Source of the DNA: Ceraceosorus guamensis
Lineage: Eukaryota > Basidiomycota > Exobasidiomycetes > Ceraceosorales > Ceraceosoraceae
Direction: 5' to 3'
DNA: 64,000 nt
NCBI RefSeq assembly: GCF_003144195.1
Contig: NW_020290000.1
Coordinates: 124,001 to 188,000, forward strand
The notes under the pieces were generated by a model. That model saw only the letters and a program-made list of their open reading frames with translations, was not told where the DNA came from and searched no databases. This document shows, piece by piece, positions 9,799-20,305 of the stretch (position 1 is the first letter of the stretch; each line of letters begins with the position of its first letter). The translations under genes were made by a program, and so were the position numbers.

Positions 9799-11810
9799 CT
9801 TGGATCTGCGGCTAGCAGATCGATAGCAAAGGAGCGCGGACGGCTGTGTTTAATCTGGCCCGCCGGGAGCCGGTACCACTAAGGGCGCAGGAATACTGGA
9901 TATGTTGAGGCGTGATTGACTCGGCTTGCGAGGACGTCGCCAGCTCCTCAAGAGCTGCTTGCTAGGACCGCGCCGGGGGAAATGATGCCTTGGTGATATA
10001 GACACTTTCCTCAAGGGAGGGAGCGATACGAGGCCTCCTGAGGCCTGTGTCTGCGATGACGAGGAGCTTGGAAGGAAGGTGATGTGAAACTTGCGCAAGT
10101 TGAAGGCAGAGCTTGCGAAGCGTGCAAACAAAACGAGGACCTCGACCTGCGAGGCTTGAGGGGCAGAGCAGACTGCTCGGGATCGATTGAGTGGCCGTGA
10201 GAGGAGGAGGCAAGGAAGATGAGGGGGACGTGGAATCGCGTATCTGCGGACCTCGAGGCATTATTTAGGGGCGGAGGTAAGTTCTTACCTGCTGTTCTCA
10301 GCTCGCTACGCAGGGCGCAACGCTGATAGGGTCCTTCCCTCTTCTTGCTGGGCGCAGCTGTCGACGCCAACGACGTGAAGTTACGCCCGCCGTCATCTAA
10401 ATCGGCGCGTTCATTCGTCATTTGGCGATTTTTGGGGGCAAGAAACGAGAGTCATGATTGTTATGGACGCATATAGACGTGAGCAAAGGCCGAGTGAACC
10501 CTGAAGAAGGAATTTTGGATCGCTTTAAGGCGCGCCAAACTTGAATGGCGACGCCATGCGCTCATGGTGCAGACTGACTCGGGTTGTATGCTGGGCCATC
10601 GTCTAGGCAAGCGATCCGAACAGAAATGGTCGTCCGGTGTCATCATCGAGCTGATTACAATCGCTCGGAGCTCGATCGGCCTAATGTGGCTCGTAGCGAT
10701 GCGTTTCTGGGCTTCTGGCTGAGCATACATCACTGTGGAAGGGCATTGATGCAGACATTCAGCGTCACGCGCAGTGATCCTCTTGCCGGGCACGGCTACT
10801 TGTTCTTTGTGACCGATGCCACCTTTGGGTCAATTAACCCAAGCTTGCCTAGGCCGCTGCAACTCCCAAAGAGGGGATGGTGCCGTGATGCGTTGATGCT
10901 TTGGGCTCTCCATCCCGCTTGACAAGCTACCGCGATGGTTTGCACCGGATCTTGCTGCTTTGTTTACGTCTCAGCAATGTGAATGACTGCTCAGCGCCTT
11001 GCCCACACGAGCGAGCAGTCTCTCGAGTCTACAAACACACGAGACCCCTTTGGTTGTCTTGCTGAGCCCTAAGATGGTCCTGATGCTTCTCAGCCAGTCG
11101 GTGAGTTGTAAGCCTAATGTCAGACATCAGCAATCATAAGTTGATCGTGAGCGGTCGCAAGGTTGGCTCAGCCGTGTCCGACTCAACTCACGAACTCGCG
11201 AGGCTCATCCAATTCAAGACTCACGACTCATCAGACTGACCACACTCACGACTCTTGACTCACTGCGTGTGTGACTCTGACTCAAGACCCCATGACTCAA
11301 GCGCGACTCCCTGCTGACTGCTGACTGCCTTTGTGCGGTGTTGCGGACGCCGAGCGCTCACGCTGAGCACGAAGACACAACTCGTCACGTGGCGAAGAGC
11401 CACGCGTTTCATCGCTGCCGCCCGACGGCGGTCAAAAGTCTGGGTCAACGGTTCAGGTGTGCGTGGGATGCTCGCTGTGTGACCCTTTACATCCGGGGCC
11501 GTGCCAACTTGCTTACAACCTCCAGCTCTCTCTATTGGAGCTCACCCATTGCTCTCGTCTGCTGAACGTCGTCTGCAAGACGCTTTCGCCACTCCTCGCG
11601 CCTCCGCATCCTCTCAACTCGCCTGGCTGCTTCGTCTCTAGCTGTCGACCAACGTCTGCTAGTTCGGCATCAGCATTAGTGCTCTTCGATTTGGTTCTTG
11701 TAGAAAGAATCAGGACCACAGACGTCTCCAAGGGTGGACATCGGCAGACCTCCTGAATTTCTCTTCGAGCAGTCGAAGCAGACTTTTGGAGGATATTGCA
11801 TGTTGACAGG
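9799..11810. other. Gene-poor intergenic region
   Basis: No gene I can defend. Three overlapping minus-strand ORFs at 9850-10421 are Ser/Arg/Pro-rich. A two-exon reading starting at the ATG at 10421 with a GTAAGA donor near 10287 is possible, but its product looks like non-coding composition. The stretch 11000-11340 is dense in GACTC-type repeats (see separate entry). The promoter of the TFIIA gene lies in the last few hundred bases. Confidence 0.4.
11020..11335. repeat. Cluster of GACTC-type dispersed motifs
   Basis: Many imperfect copies of a short unit occur in both orientations, for example 'actcacgactc', 'cacgactcttgactcac', 'tgactctgactcaag' and 'ccatgactcaagcgcgactc'. They are spaced irregularly rather than in strict tandem. 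The same unit recurs near 885, 31040-31150, 32760-33185, 40940-41030 and 58940 and avoids coding exons. This looks like a lineage-specific intergenic repeat. Whether it is a protein-binding site array or simple sequence drift is not known. Confidence 0.6.
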
Positions 11811-12570
11811 ATGTCGTCGAACAGTGCTCGTCCTACCCAGTACTACGAGCTGTACAGGCGTAGCAGGTGAGCGTCGGGTGGCAAAGATTAAGCAGTGGAT
11901 TGGCATCCTGGGAGAGCCTTTGTAGGCTTTGATCATCTGCGGCACTAGCCCGCATTTTGAGAAAGGGGTTTGGCGTGCTTTTTATGTCGTAGCCCTGGGT
12001 GCTGCGCTCGAAAGGCAACGGACAGGGTGAGACTGTCGCGTCAGCTGGTCACGACTGGTAGTCCGTGAGCTGTTGTCAGTGCTTCGGACTAGGCGCAGCG
12101 CCACGATTGGCCATCTGTACGCGTCAGCTAAAGCTGACGTGTCACGCACTTGTCGCCCTTCAGTATTGGGATGCAGTTGACGGACGCTCTTGACGAGTTG
12201 ATTCAATCTGGACACATCAATCCGGTGTTGGCCATGAAAGTCTTGACGCAGTTCGATAAGAGCGTGGCAGACACGCTGAACAAGAAAGTCAAGAGCAAGA
12301 GCAGTCTGAAGGTGAGTGTGTGTGGATGCATTTGGCCCGGATTGAGTTGGGTGGTTCTTTGTTCTTGCGGGCCTCGGCTGATCGGAGCGACCCTGTGGTC
12401 TCACTGTATGCGCTTAGGGTCATTTGCACACGTACCGCTCATGCGACGAGGTCTGGACTTTCTTTGTCAAGGATGGCAATATGAAGCTCGACAACGGAGA
12501 GATGTTGCACATCGACAGCGCTAGGATCGTGGCTTGCAAGCTGGGAGAGGGGGCAAGCGCGAGCAAATGA
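11811..12570 (+). CDS. TOA2: Transcription initiation factor IIA gamma (small) subunit
   Basis: Three exons, 11811-11866, 12164-12311 and 12418-12570, give 118 aa, the usual size for this subunit. The N-terminus [20 protein letters not shown] is the family's helical start (YELYR, then G-x-L-x-D-x-LDE). It is followed by [16 protein letters not shown], the second helix of the four-helix bundle, and [20 protein letters not shown]. The C-terminal beta-barrel half reads [17 protein letters not shown] and [14 protein letters not shown] gamma pairs with the alpha/beta subunit and stabilises TBP on promoter DNA. Exon 1 codes for only 19 residues and the first intron (297 nt) is the longest in the window, so a frame-only search misses the real start. 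Assignment is secure. Confidence 0.96.
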
Positions 12571-13317
12571 GGGGCGCAACGGTCACGAGTGCAGGATCCG
12601 CACTTCGATCCGCCTTGACATTTAGGCTCAGCAGAGCTCATAAATCCTCTCTTGCTGTCCTTGTCAAATCTTCACCAAGAAGAGCCTCTCAGGCACGAGC
12701 TACAAGATCGCCTCGCCCCGCCACTGGCACCCATTATGCTCCCAAAGCCCCTCTCTGATCTCCACACCATATATGACGCGCATTCTGACTCTAGTCTCTC
12801 ACCCACACCCACATGTACCATCATAACACTCTATAGCAATCACATTTTAGATCTGAAGACGTTTCCCTCTGTGCTCAAATCATGGTCTCGGTTTCGACCG
12901 GAGCGCACTCCCTCTGGCAGAGGTCCACCGGAATGCTCCTCTGACAGGCTCTCGAAAAGCGACTTTTCGCGGTTCACGCACTCGCGTCACAAGTCTGACG
13001 GGCCTAAGGCTGCAGTAAGGGCGCTCAAGCTTGGTTGCTCGCCGTATCGCATTTCTTTGAAATCGTGATTCATGCGCAGAGTCACTAAGGGTTATTCTTA
13101 CACGGTAAATGCTCGCTCGTGACGGAAGGATGTGCAGCGCGCACGGTCCAGGCGGCATGTTGATGTCGAGTAGTCACAGTAGTGTAGTACAGATCATGCA
13201 TCACGGATTTGGCATCCTCACTTACCACCTTGTCTCTCACACTCAACGACTCCGATCCGTGATCATCTTTTAGAAATTTGGACCCCACACGCTGACAGCA
13301 CAAAGTTCGTCTCGTGT
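12571..13317. other. Intergenic region between TFIIA gamma and the S9/PIG-H gene
   Basis: Tandem plus-strand genes flank this stretch. I see no coding sequence; it must contain the 3' end of the TFIIA gene and the promoter of the peptidase gene. A short patch at 13085-13200 mixes 'cacgg' and 'gtgacgga' elements without clear structure. Confidence 0.4.
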
Positions 13318-16300
13318 ATGCCGCACAGCCGGGCATTGTGTACTGGTCGACCGATCATTCGAGCAGCCTTTTCGCCTTTGACAACCCGAACACGTTCCAT
13401 CGTCACTATGGCCACAGCCCAGGACAGATCCGACAAGGTCTCGAGAACCATTATCGCCCCGTACGGTCTGTGGGAATCGCCAGTGACGAGTGACCTTCTG
13501 ACTCAAGCCAACATCTCCTTCGGTGATGTGGTGGTCTTGCCACGTGCAAAGGCAGAGAGCAAGGGCAAAGTAGCATACGTTGAGAACAGACCTTACGAAT
13601 CGGGCAGAAGCGCGGTTATTTACCGATCGTTCGATCTGCCTCTCAAGACTCCAGGCGACGGTGAGCAGGAAGGTGAGGAAGGAGAAGACCTGACACAGGG
13701 GAAGTACAGTGCCCAATGCGGCATACATGAGTATGGAGGAGGAGCGGCTGGTCTGGGCCCCAGTTCCACTACGCAAGGGAAAGCTGCAGCGCCGATCATT
13801 TTCACGCAAGCCAAAAGCAATGGTGTCTTCCTGGTAGCACCAGGCGAAGAACCTCGACAGATCCGCGAGGGTGAGCGCAGAGTGAGAACTCGCAGCCGTG
13901 ACCGGCGCTCCCCGTACCTGAGCATCCGTTCTTCATGCCTCCAGACAGTCCGACCTCACTGCTTGGTGACTTTCACGCCCATCCCACGCTTCCATTGATG
14001 CTTTGCGTGCACGAGGACCATACAGTGGATACGCCAGAAGGAGTCAAAAACTCCATCGGCTGCTTGGACACACGTACAGGGAAGCTTCATGCCCTAGTCG
14101 AGGGTCCCGACTTTAGCACGGCTCCAAGGTTCAGTCCCTGTGGCAGATTTGTGGTCTGGGTGTCATGGGACCAGCCAAGCATGCCGTTCTGGGGCACTCA
14201 GCTTTGGGCAGCCAGATTCAAGTACGAGGAAGGCAAACCGCCCATTGTTACGGAAGCTTTCCTCGTTGCAGGATCGAAAGAGCAGGTCGCTCATATGCCA
14301 ACGTGGGGTAGGACCACAGAGGATGGAGACGCGGCCTTGTTCTTTACCGATGACGAGACTGGATTCGCCAATATCTATGAAGTGAGGCTGAGGCCTGTTG
14401 GAGACGAAGGCTTGCGGTTGTCAGACAAGCTGGCTATACTCAAGACGCCAGAGAAGAGCGACTTTCAACAGCCTGCTTGGCAGCTCAACGGGTGAGTGTG
14501 CCTCTCACTCTAGCTATCTCTTGAGGTCTCTAAGCTCAGGAGAATGTCGCCTCTCACATGCATCCACAGTTCACCTTTTGCGACCCTGAATGCTAGCTGG
14601 ATAGCGTGCACTGTCATTACCAGGGCTATACATTCTCTTGCTCTGGTACACCTCCCAACGCGTACTCTGCGTCGACTCGACACGCCTTTTCGCACAATCT
14701 CACAGTTGCGAGCAGTAGACGAGCAGACCATCGTGTTCGTAGGAACACGCTTCGACGAGCCTGCAGCTTTGGTAGCCATGGATCTCAGTCTAGCGCTCGA
14801 TGCGTCTCAGAAAGGGGAAGTGAGGCCGGGATGGATTGTCCTGAAACGAAGCAGCGATGTCATCACGAACGGCACTGTGCCCAGAGCGTATCTTAGCGAA
14901 GCTGTTCCAGTGGAATTTCCCACCGTTCTGCCGGTGAGCAAACATGTCGGAAGTATGGCGCCGCGCATGGCCACTAAGATCGTTCACCCGGATTACCGAC
15001 AGAACGGCGACAAGAGCACAGCGCATGCGATTGTCTTTCCTCCAAAGAATGCGCAATACGTGGCGCCTAGGGGCTCCGCTGCTCCCGCCATCATCCTCGC
15101 TCATGGTGGGCCCACAAGCGCGGCGGACGCTGGCTTAAGCCTTCTGGTTCAGTTCTGGACGACACGAGGCTTTCTAGGTGAGCGATCCAGCCCTCAATAG
15201 AGCTACACACATGGCCGGTGCTGAAGCGGGCGTCCATATCATAACGCAGTATGCACTGTCAATTACGGTGGCAGCACAGGATGTAAGTGTACCCATTCAG
15301 CACTTCAGAGGGCCGCAACGCCACTGACAGATCACTGATCTTGCAGATGGAAGAGAGTATATGGAGCGGCTGATGGGCAATTGGGGTGTGGTAGATGTGC
15401 GAGACTGTGCTTCTTGCGCCGAATGGCTTGCGAAAGGAGCCGTCTCCGCGTCTGGACATCGAGCTCAGCCAGGCCAGTCAAGACGTGATAGAGCAGCCAG
15501 CACGAAAGGTCAAGCTCAGCTGGCTTTCTTGTCCGAGCGCACGCAAGCGAGCGGAGCAAAAGAGGTCATCTTCCGCAATCCGGACGCTGGTTGGAAGTTC
15601 GGAGCGCTCGACGTGTTGTGCCTGACCGCGACGTCTGCACTTTCAGCGCTGCCATTTCTGTCCAACGTGAGCTTTGCATTGGCGATGCGGGATGCCGGAA
15701 GCGAGCTCTGACACAGCACTGCCTCAACATTGCCTCTGATTGCATGAAATGACAGTCCGGTCTAAGTCCTGCTTTGGCTGCTCTTGCATTTTGGGTGTAC
15801 TGGCTGTTCAAGCACATTGTAGAAGTGCAGCAAGGTGAGTTGCGCTCTCTAGCCTGCCAATGCCCTCGTTTTGACAACATGTCTTCCTTGGCGCTTTGTT
15901 AGAGACTGTTACAAGCATTCCGGGCGTAGGTCTTCAGCTGACTACCATCAAGGGCTTCTCCATTCCGTGGGTTCACCACCGGAGAGCGAAAGTGGAGGGT
16001 TCACCAAAACCAGAGACCTTGCCGGGTAGCCAAGTGCCCACTACGGCCGCAGCACACTTCCAAGCCGTGACATTGCGGACTCGTTTGATACCACGCGATT
16101 CTATCCTGGATGTCGTGACCATCGAAGCTTTCAGGAGATGGGAAGTTATCGACTATCTCGCCATCATGACGAAAGCAGCCGAAGGAAGCGATGGCGCTGG
16201 AAGAGGAGGTCAATTGGAGGTCATATTCCCTGTGAGTGTTGATATTCATCTGTCGCATCTAGCATCGCCGCTTCGCTGATTGGAGGGATCGGGAACAATA

Positions 16301-17270
16301 GAGTCTCTTGCCAAAGCTGCCAGTCGTAGAGGCGGTCTACGAAAAGCTTTTCGATCGACCAGCTCCCGCAGAAGCAAACGGATGGGATCCGGCCAGTCAG
16401 CAGCAGGGCGGTCCGATTCACTCGAGATACGCTACCAACGATGAAGCTGTCTTCCCACCTGTCGATCCAAGCAGGATTGCTATAGCTGGGCAAAGCTCTG
16501 GAGGTAAGGCTGAGGGCGCACCAGATCTTTCAGCAGGACAGGACGACTTCTGACACATTGCTTTGTTTCTCTCACAGGCTACACCGTATTGGCAGCTCTC
16601 TGTGACTATCCCGATGCATTCTCGTGAGTGCCTTCCAGCGATTGGGATGTTTGAGAATGGTGAAATCGGATGACCGACTTTGACGGAAACACGTCCTCAC
16701 GGCATACATGACTTTCACTACAGAGCTGGTCGATCCTCTTTTGGCATATCTGAATTGAAGCAGCTGGCGGAATTGTCGCACAAGTTTGAGCTCAGGTATC
16801 CTACTGGCTTGTTGGGAGGGACTCCGGCAGAGGTTCCAGAAGTGTATCGATCGCGAAGCCCTCTTTACAAAGCGGATCGTATCAAGGCACCCGTGAGGCT
16901 ATTTCAGGGCAGCTTGGACAAAGTCGTGCCCAAAGAGCAGAGCGAGGCTATCCGGGATGCAATCCTGAAGAATGGAGGCCGGGTCGAGTACACGCTGTTC
17001 GAAGGCGAAGGTCATGGTAAGTCTAGGGCGACGATCCTGTGATGTGTGTTTCTGAAATATGATGAATGACGTCCTGTCCAATCCGCGATAACAGGTTTCC
17101 GCCGAGCTGAAAACCAGAAGGCAGGTGAGATCGATCCTGTCGACGAGTTCCTTAGCTCGTGCTTACATGCTGCATCTTGCCGCTTGTACCGCTCAGCTCT
17201 GGAAGGGGAGCTTGATTTCTACGTGGATGTGTTCAAGCTCAAAGATGACGTGGTGACGAAGGTCGGATGA
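13318..17270 (+). CDS. S9 prolyl-oligopeptidase-type peptidase with an in-frame internal PIG-H domain
   Basis: Eleven exons: 13318-13870, 13945-14491, 14570-15177, 15250-15282, 15347-15666, 15756-15834, 15903-16231, 16302-16503, 16578-16623, 16724-17016 and 17095-17270; 1061 aa. The N-terminal propeller part starts PYGLWESPVTSDLL, with HEYGGGA and ADF-like GDFHAHPTLP segments of bacterial/fungal S9 acylaminoacyl-type peptidases. The alpha/beta-hydrolase half begins AIILAHGGPTS and VNYGGSTGYGREYMERL. After CAEWLAK (610) about 266 residues of another family intervene. They carry two hydrophobic segments (about 666-685 and 693-710), then QQETVTSIPGVGLQLTT, SILDVVTIEAFRRWEVIDYL and LPVVEAVYEKLF, which align with PIG-H, the GPI-GlcNAc transferase subunit. 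The peptidase resumes at VDPSRIAIAGQSSGG (877; nucleophile Ser about 888), with Asp in GSLDKVVPK (about 972) and His in EGHGF (about 1002). An alternative start is the ATG at 13408; the longer start adds a basic, mitochondrial-like leader. The model is secure in frame; whether one fused protein is made is open. Confidence 0.85.
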
Positions 17271-17415
17271 GCAGACGGCTCACGACTGTCACCACACATT
17301 GCGCGATCATCTTCAAGTGCTCGCTCGCGTCAGGCTTGACTTCTCTTGAGGCGTGAAACCAACCAACAGTGGCAGCAGCTCCCTTGGACCACACGTACGA
17401 ATGGTGTGAGACACC

Positions 17416-18007
17416 TCATCCATGTTGTTGATGTGATGCGCGCTCGAGGAGCACCGTGGCGATGATGAGACCTGCATCGTGCGAGATGGAGAGATGCCAC
17501 TCAAGCGCAGAGTGATCAATGCTGAACAGTGGGAACTTCGTTGCTTGATCGCGGCCAAGATGGCTCAAAGAGATGGTCGGCCTTCCGCTCCCTGTTTCAG
17601 GCTGGCTAACGCTGAAGTGCTTCCAGCGCAACGAGGCCACCGCTACGGGAAAAGTAGCCTTGTACGCTGCTTCTTTGGCTGCCCAACTTGTGGGAGGCGC
17701 GCCAGATCAGAGATCTGACTGTCAGCCTTTTGGGTTGCACAAGCACAATATGCCCCACTCACCGCAGGCCGAGCCAACGCAGGGGCTTTTCTGAGCTGCT
17801 GCTGAGACTCGTGGGCCGCGCTCGCAGGTCGGCCAAAAAAAGGCAGCGCCAATGCTCGTACTCTTCTGCGCTGAGGATCCTACTAGCGAGCCTGTCGCTC
17901 CTGTGCCATGCATTCTCGTTTGGGACGCGACTTCTGCTCGCGAGTTTTTGAAGGCGCGCAAAGGAGAGCAAATCCACCCCGATGCCTACAATGCTGGCTT
18001 TGCTCAT
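17416..18007 (-). CDS. PPT2: Holo-[acyl-carrier-protein] synthase (4'-phosphopantetheinyl transferase)
   Basis: Two exons, 18007-17763 and 17686-17416, with intron GTGAGT...CACAAG, give 171 aa. The ATG at 18007 opens directly into the AcpS signature SIVGIGVDLLSFARL. The second family motif spans the splice, RWAAKEAAYKATFP (W-x-x-K-E-A-x-x-K). Both carry the Mg2+ and CoA ligands: Asp of GVDL and Glu of AKEA. A C-terminal HLSISHDAGLIIATVLLE strand pair completes the fold. The enzyme moves phosphopantetheine from CoA to the serine of an acyl carrier protein. This short stand-alone type in fungi usually serves mitochondrial ACP (PPT2), needed for lipoate synthesis and complex I; that target is inferred. 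The gene is convergent with the S9/PIG-H gene, with 145 bp between stops. Residues LSSSSEKPLRWLG near the splice lengthen a loop. Confidence 0.9.
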
Positions 18008-20305
18008 CTCTCGTGCGTGCCCTTTGGACAGGTCGACCAACGAATCGACAGGTGCCACGAGTGCTCGTACTTCTTGACTCGAGATGACCGTGTGAAGGGC
18101 AAGTATACAGCCTGTCAAATCTCTTAGTGGGATGAGAACGTGAAGTTGCGAGTTTTGAGTCACAGCACCTTGATCTCTTCTTCATTAAAGCCAGAATCAC
18201 GCGAATGACGTATCATCAAATTCCCACCGATTAGTCGTGATTCTAATCACAATCACAATTGCAATTTTGGAAGTAATCACGCGATTGGTTCTTGAGTCAT
18301 AAGTGAAAGACTCTTTGACACGTGATGAGCCGTTTTGCCTTGGCGCGTGCTTGGATACAAATTTATCTTCAAATTCTGATTCTGATATTCGTGATTCTGG
18401 ATTTTGATTGTGACCCGATCTTGAATTTCAGGAGCTCTAATCAAGAATGAATGCGAGCAAGATGCAGCGGACTCATGAACGGTCGTTAGTACGTGGCTGC
18501 CTCAAGACACATACGTATATGTCACAATGGTGAATGTTGAGCCAAGCTCAGGCTTGTCAGGCAAACAGATTGGCCGATTGGTCGTTCAAGCCGTGCATCG
18601 AGAGCCCTGAAGTGCGGTCAAAGTCGATCGTGGGTGCTGGTCTCGGAAAGTGTCTTGATCGGCGTGTAAGAGGCGACGTGTGGAGTTCATCGCTCACAGC
18701 AACTCCTTGCAGCTGCTCATCCATACTTGACTACTACGAGGCGCAGCTGCGCAATCGTGAATGCGCGCCTTCAGCCGTGAGTCTGGGCTGCTGATCAACG
18801 TCACGACGTTTCAAGCGCGAGCCATTCCGCTCATAGCCGTGGTTCTGAGACGCAGTCGGGTTATGGGGTCGGATCGAGTCTGACCATGACAGCAGTCACG
18901 AGTGACGCGCCGCTCAAATGCAGCGGCCTTTTGGGGCCTTGGATGGACGCCGTGACAGGCAGCCGTTGCGCTCAGCACGCCGAGCAGCTCTATAGCTAGT
19001 CGCTCACACACAACACTGCGCTCGGCGAATTCAAAAGCTTGAGACATGCTCAAGAGGTCTCGTTGCTGGATGGGCTAAAATAGCTATAGCAGACAAGCCA
19101 AGAGCGATCGAGTGGCGAGAAACAGGTTTAGCGGGAGCCCGCTGGACGCAGCGTGCGCGCGACATGCAAGGATGTTGCGAAATTTGCCTGCCATGGGTGC
19201 TGTCAGCAGAGTCGAGTCTTGCTGTGATCTTCCCATTCACGATTTGATTAATTGCATCGCGCAGCTAAGCTATCATAGCTGGACGCTTGTGCGTGTTCGG
19301 TAGGGGTGCTACTTGAGTCGTGAGCGGGGCTTTTCTCCCGAGTCCACTACAGCTGCGATTTGAATGCTTCGAATGAAGGCAAGTCCGTACGTGATGATTG
19401 AATGTTCGAGGCGAGCCCGAATTTTCAAGCGAAAAGGGTGAATGCCTTCAATCAGAACATGTTTCCGCATCAAGGTTTATTAATTGACGCGTTCAGAGGC
19501 GCGTCAAGATCAACATCATCAACAGGTGCATGTAGGCGAGAGCAACACCGCGTTCGCGGTCCATGATGCATGCGCGTGCATCAGCAGGCATCAGGCGAGC
19601 AGCGCGCGCGGGCCTTCATGACCGTTGGGCACAATTTCAAGTCATCAGAGTGTAGTCACAGTGCTGCTGTGCTGAGTGTGAGCTTTGTGACTTTTGACTG
19701 CTGTGACTGATGTATGTTTGCGTTGGCCGGCGTGTCGCGCCGCGCACACGCGGCGCGCCACTCCAAGCACGTCTCGTGATCGACTTTCCGACGCGCTCGC
19801 TCGCGATCCTTCGCGCTTTGGCCGTCGGGCGAGCCAGCAGCACAGCAGCTATACACAGTCGTGAGTATGTGTGCAGCAGCAGCTCGTGTCGCGGATCCCA
19901 TGAGAGCACGATGCTGTTGAACTGTGTGACTGATCGAATGCTGTTCACGCAGCGTGGGTCAGTCGGTTGTGAGGGACCGTGAGACGCGAGGCTCCAGCTA
20001 TAGATGCACATACCAATTCCGAAAGCTCGGTCGTCTTCGTGAGAACCAACACGTCCTCGCCTGAAGGTGGCTGAGACCTTCATCGAATCCCTCGGCCAGC
20101 CGGTCGAACCCACTTCCTGGCCATTATCGAGGACCATCGGGACAGTCGCGAAAGGTAGCATTGTTCACCTTACAGCTCGATACCATCTTGCGACTTGGCT
20201 CAAGCCGTCTCTCCCCACCCTTTGAGTTAGACCCTCCAGCACGACATCCGAAAACCTCTACAAGCCTCTGTTGCGCGTGTACGCAGCCTTTAGCACCCTC
20301 GTCCG
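18008..20305. other. Gene-free intergenic region
   Basis: About 2.3 kb lie between the ACP synthase start and the homeodomain gene. I find no coding exons; the ORFs here are short and overlap one another. The interval 18170-18440 is AT-rich and carries several 'gtgattctaatcacaatcac' type copies (separate entry). Near 19700-19800 there is a CG-rich patch ('cgcgccgcgcacacgcggcgcgcc'-like, 19735-19760) with palindromic character. The final 150 bases probably contain the 5' UTR of the homeodomain gene. Confidence 0.45.
18180..18445. repeat. AT-rich dispersed motif cluster (TGATT/AATCA type)
   Basis: Multiple imperfect, partly palindromic copies occur: 'gtgattctaatcacaatc', 'acaattgcaattttgg', 'aatcacgcgattggttc', 'attctgattctgatattc' and 'gtgattctggattttgat'. 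The unit alternates TGATTC and its complement GAATCA and contrasts sharply with the GC-rich flanks. Related clusters occur at 575-620, 30885-31000, 40740-40935, 52835-52860 and 55085-55110, always outside genes. Confidence 0.6.

Noticed and set aside
10011-10421. Two-exon minus-strand reading starting MTNERADLDDGGRN
   Set aside because: Start and donor exist, but the downstream translation is low-complexity Ser/Arg/Pro in all three frames, so no frame stands out as coding.
13270-13809. 179-codon minus-strand ORF at the start of the S9/PIG-H gene
   Set aside because: Antisense to exon 1 of a well-supported gene; no recognisable sequence and no splice structure.
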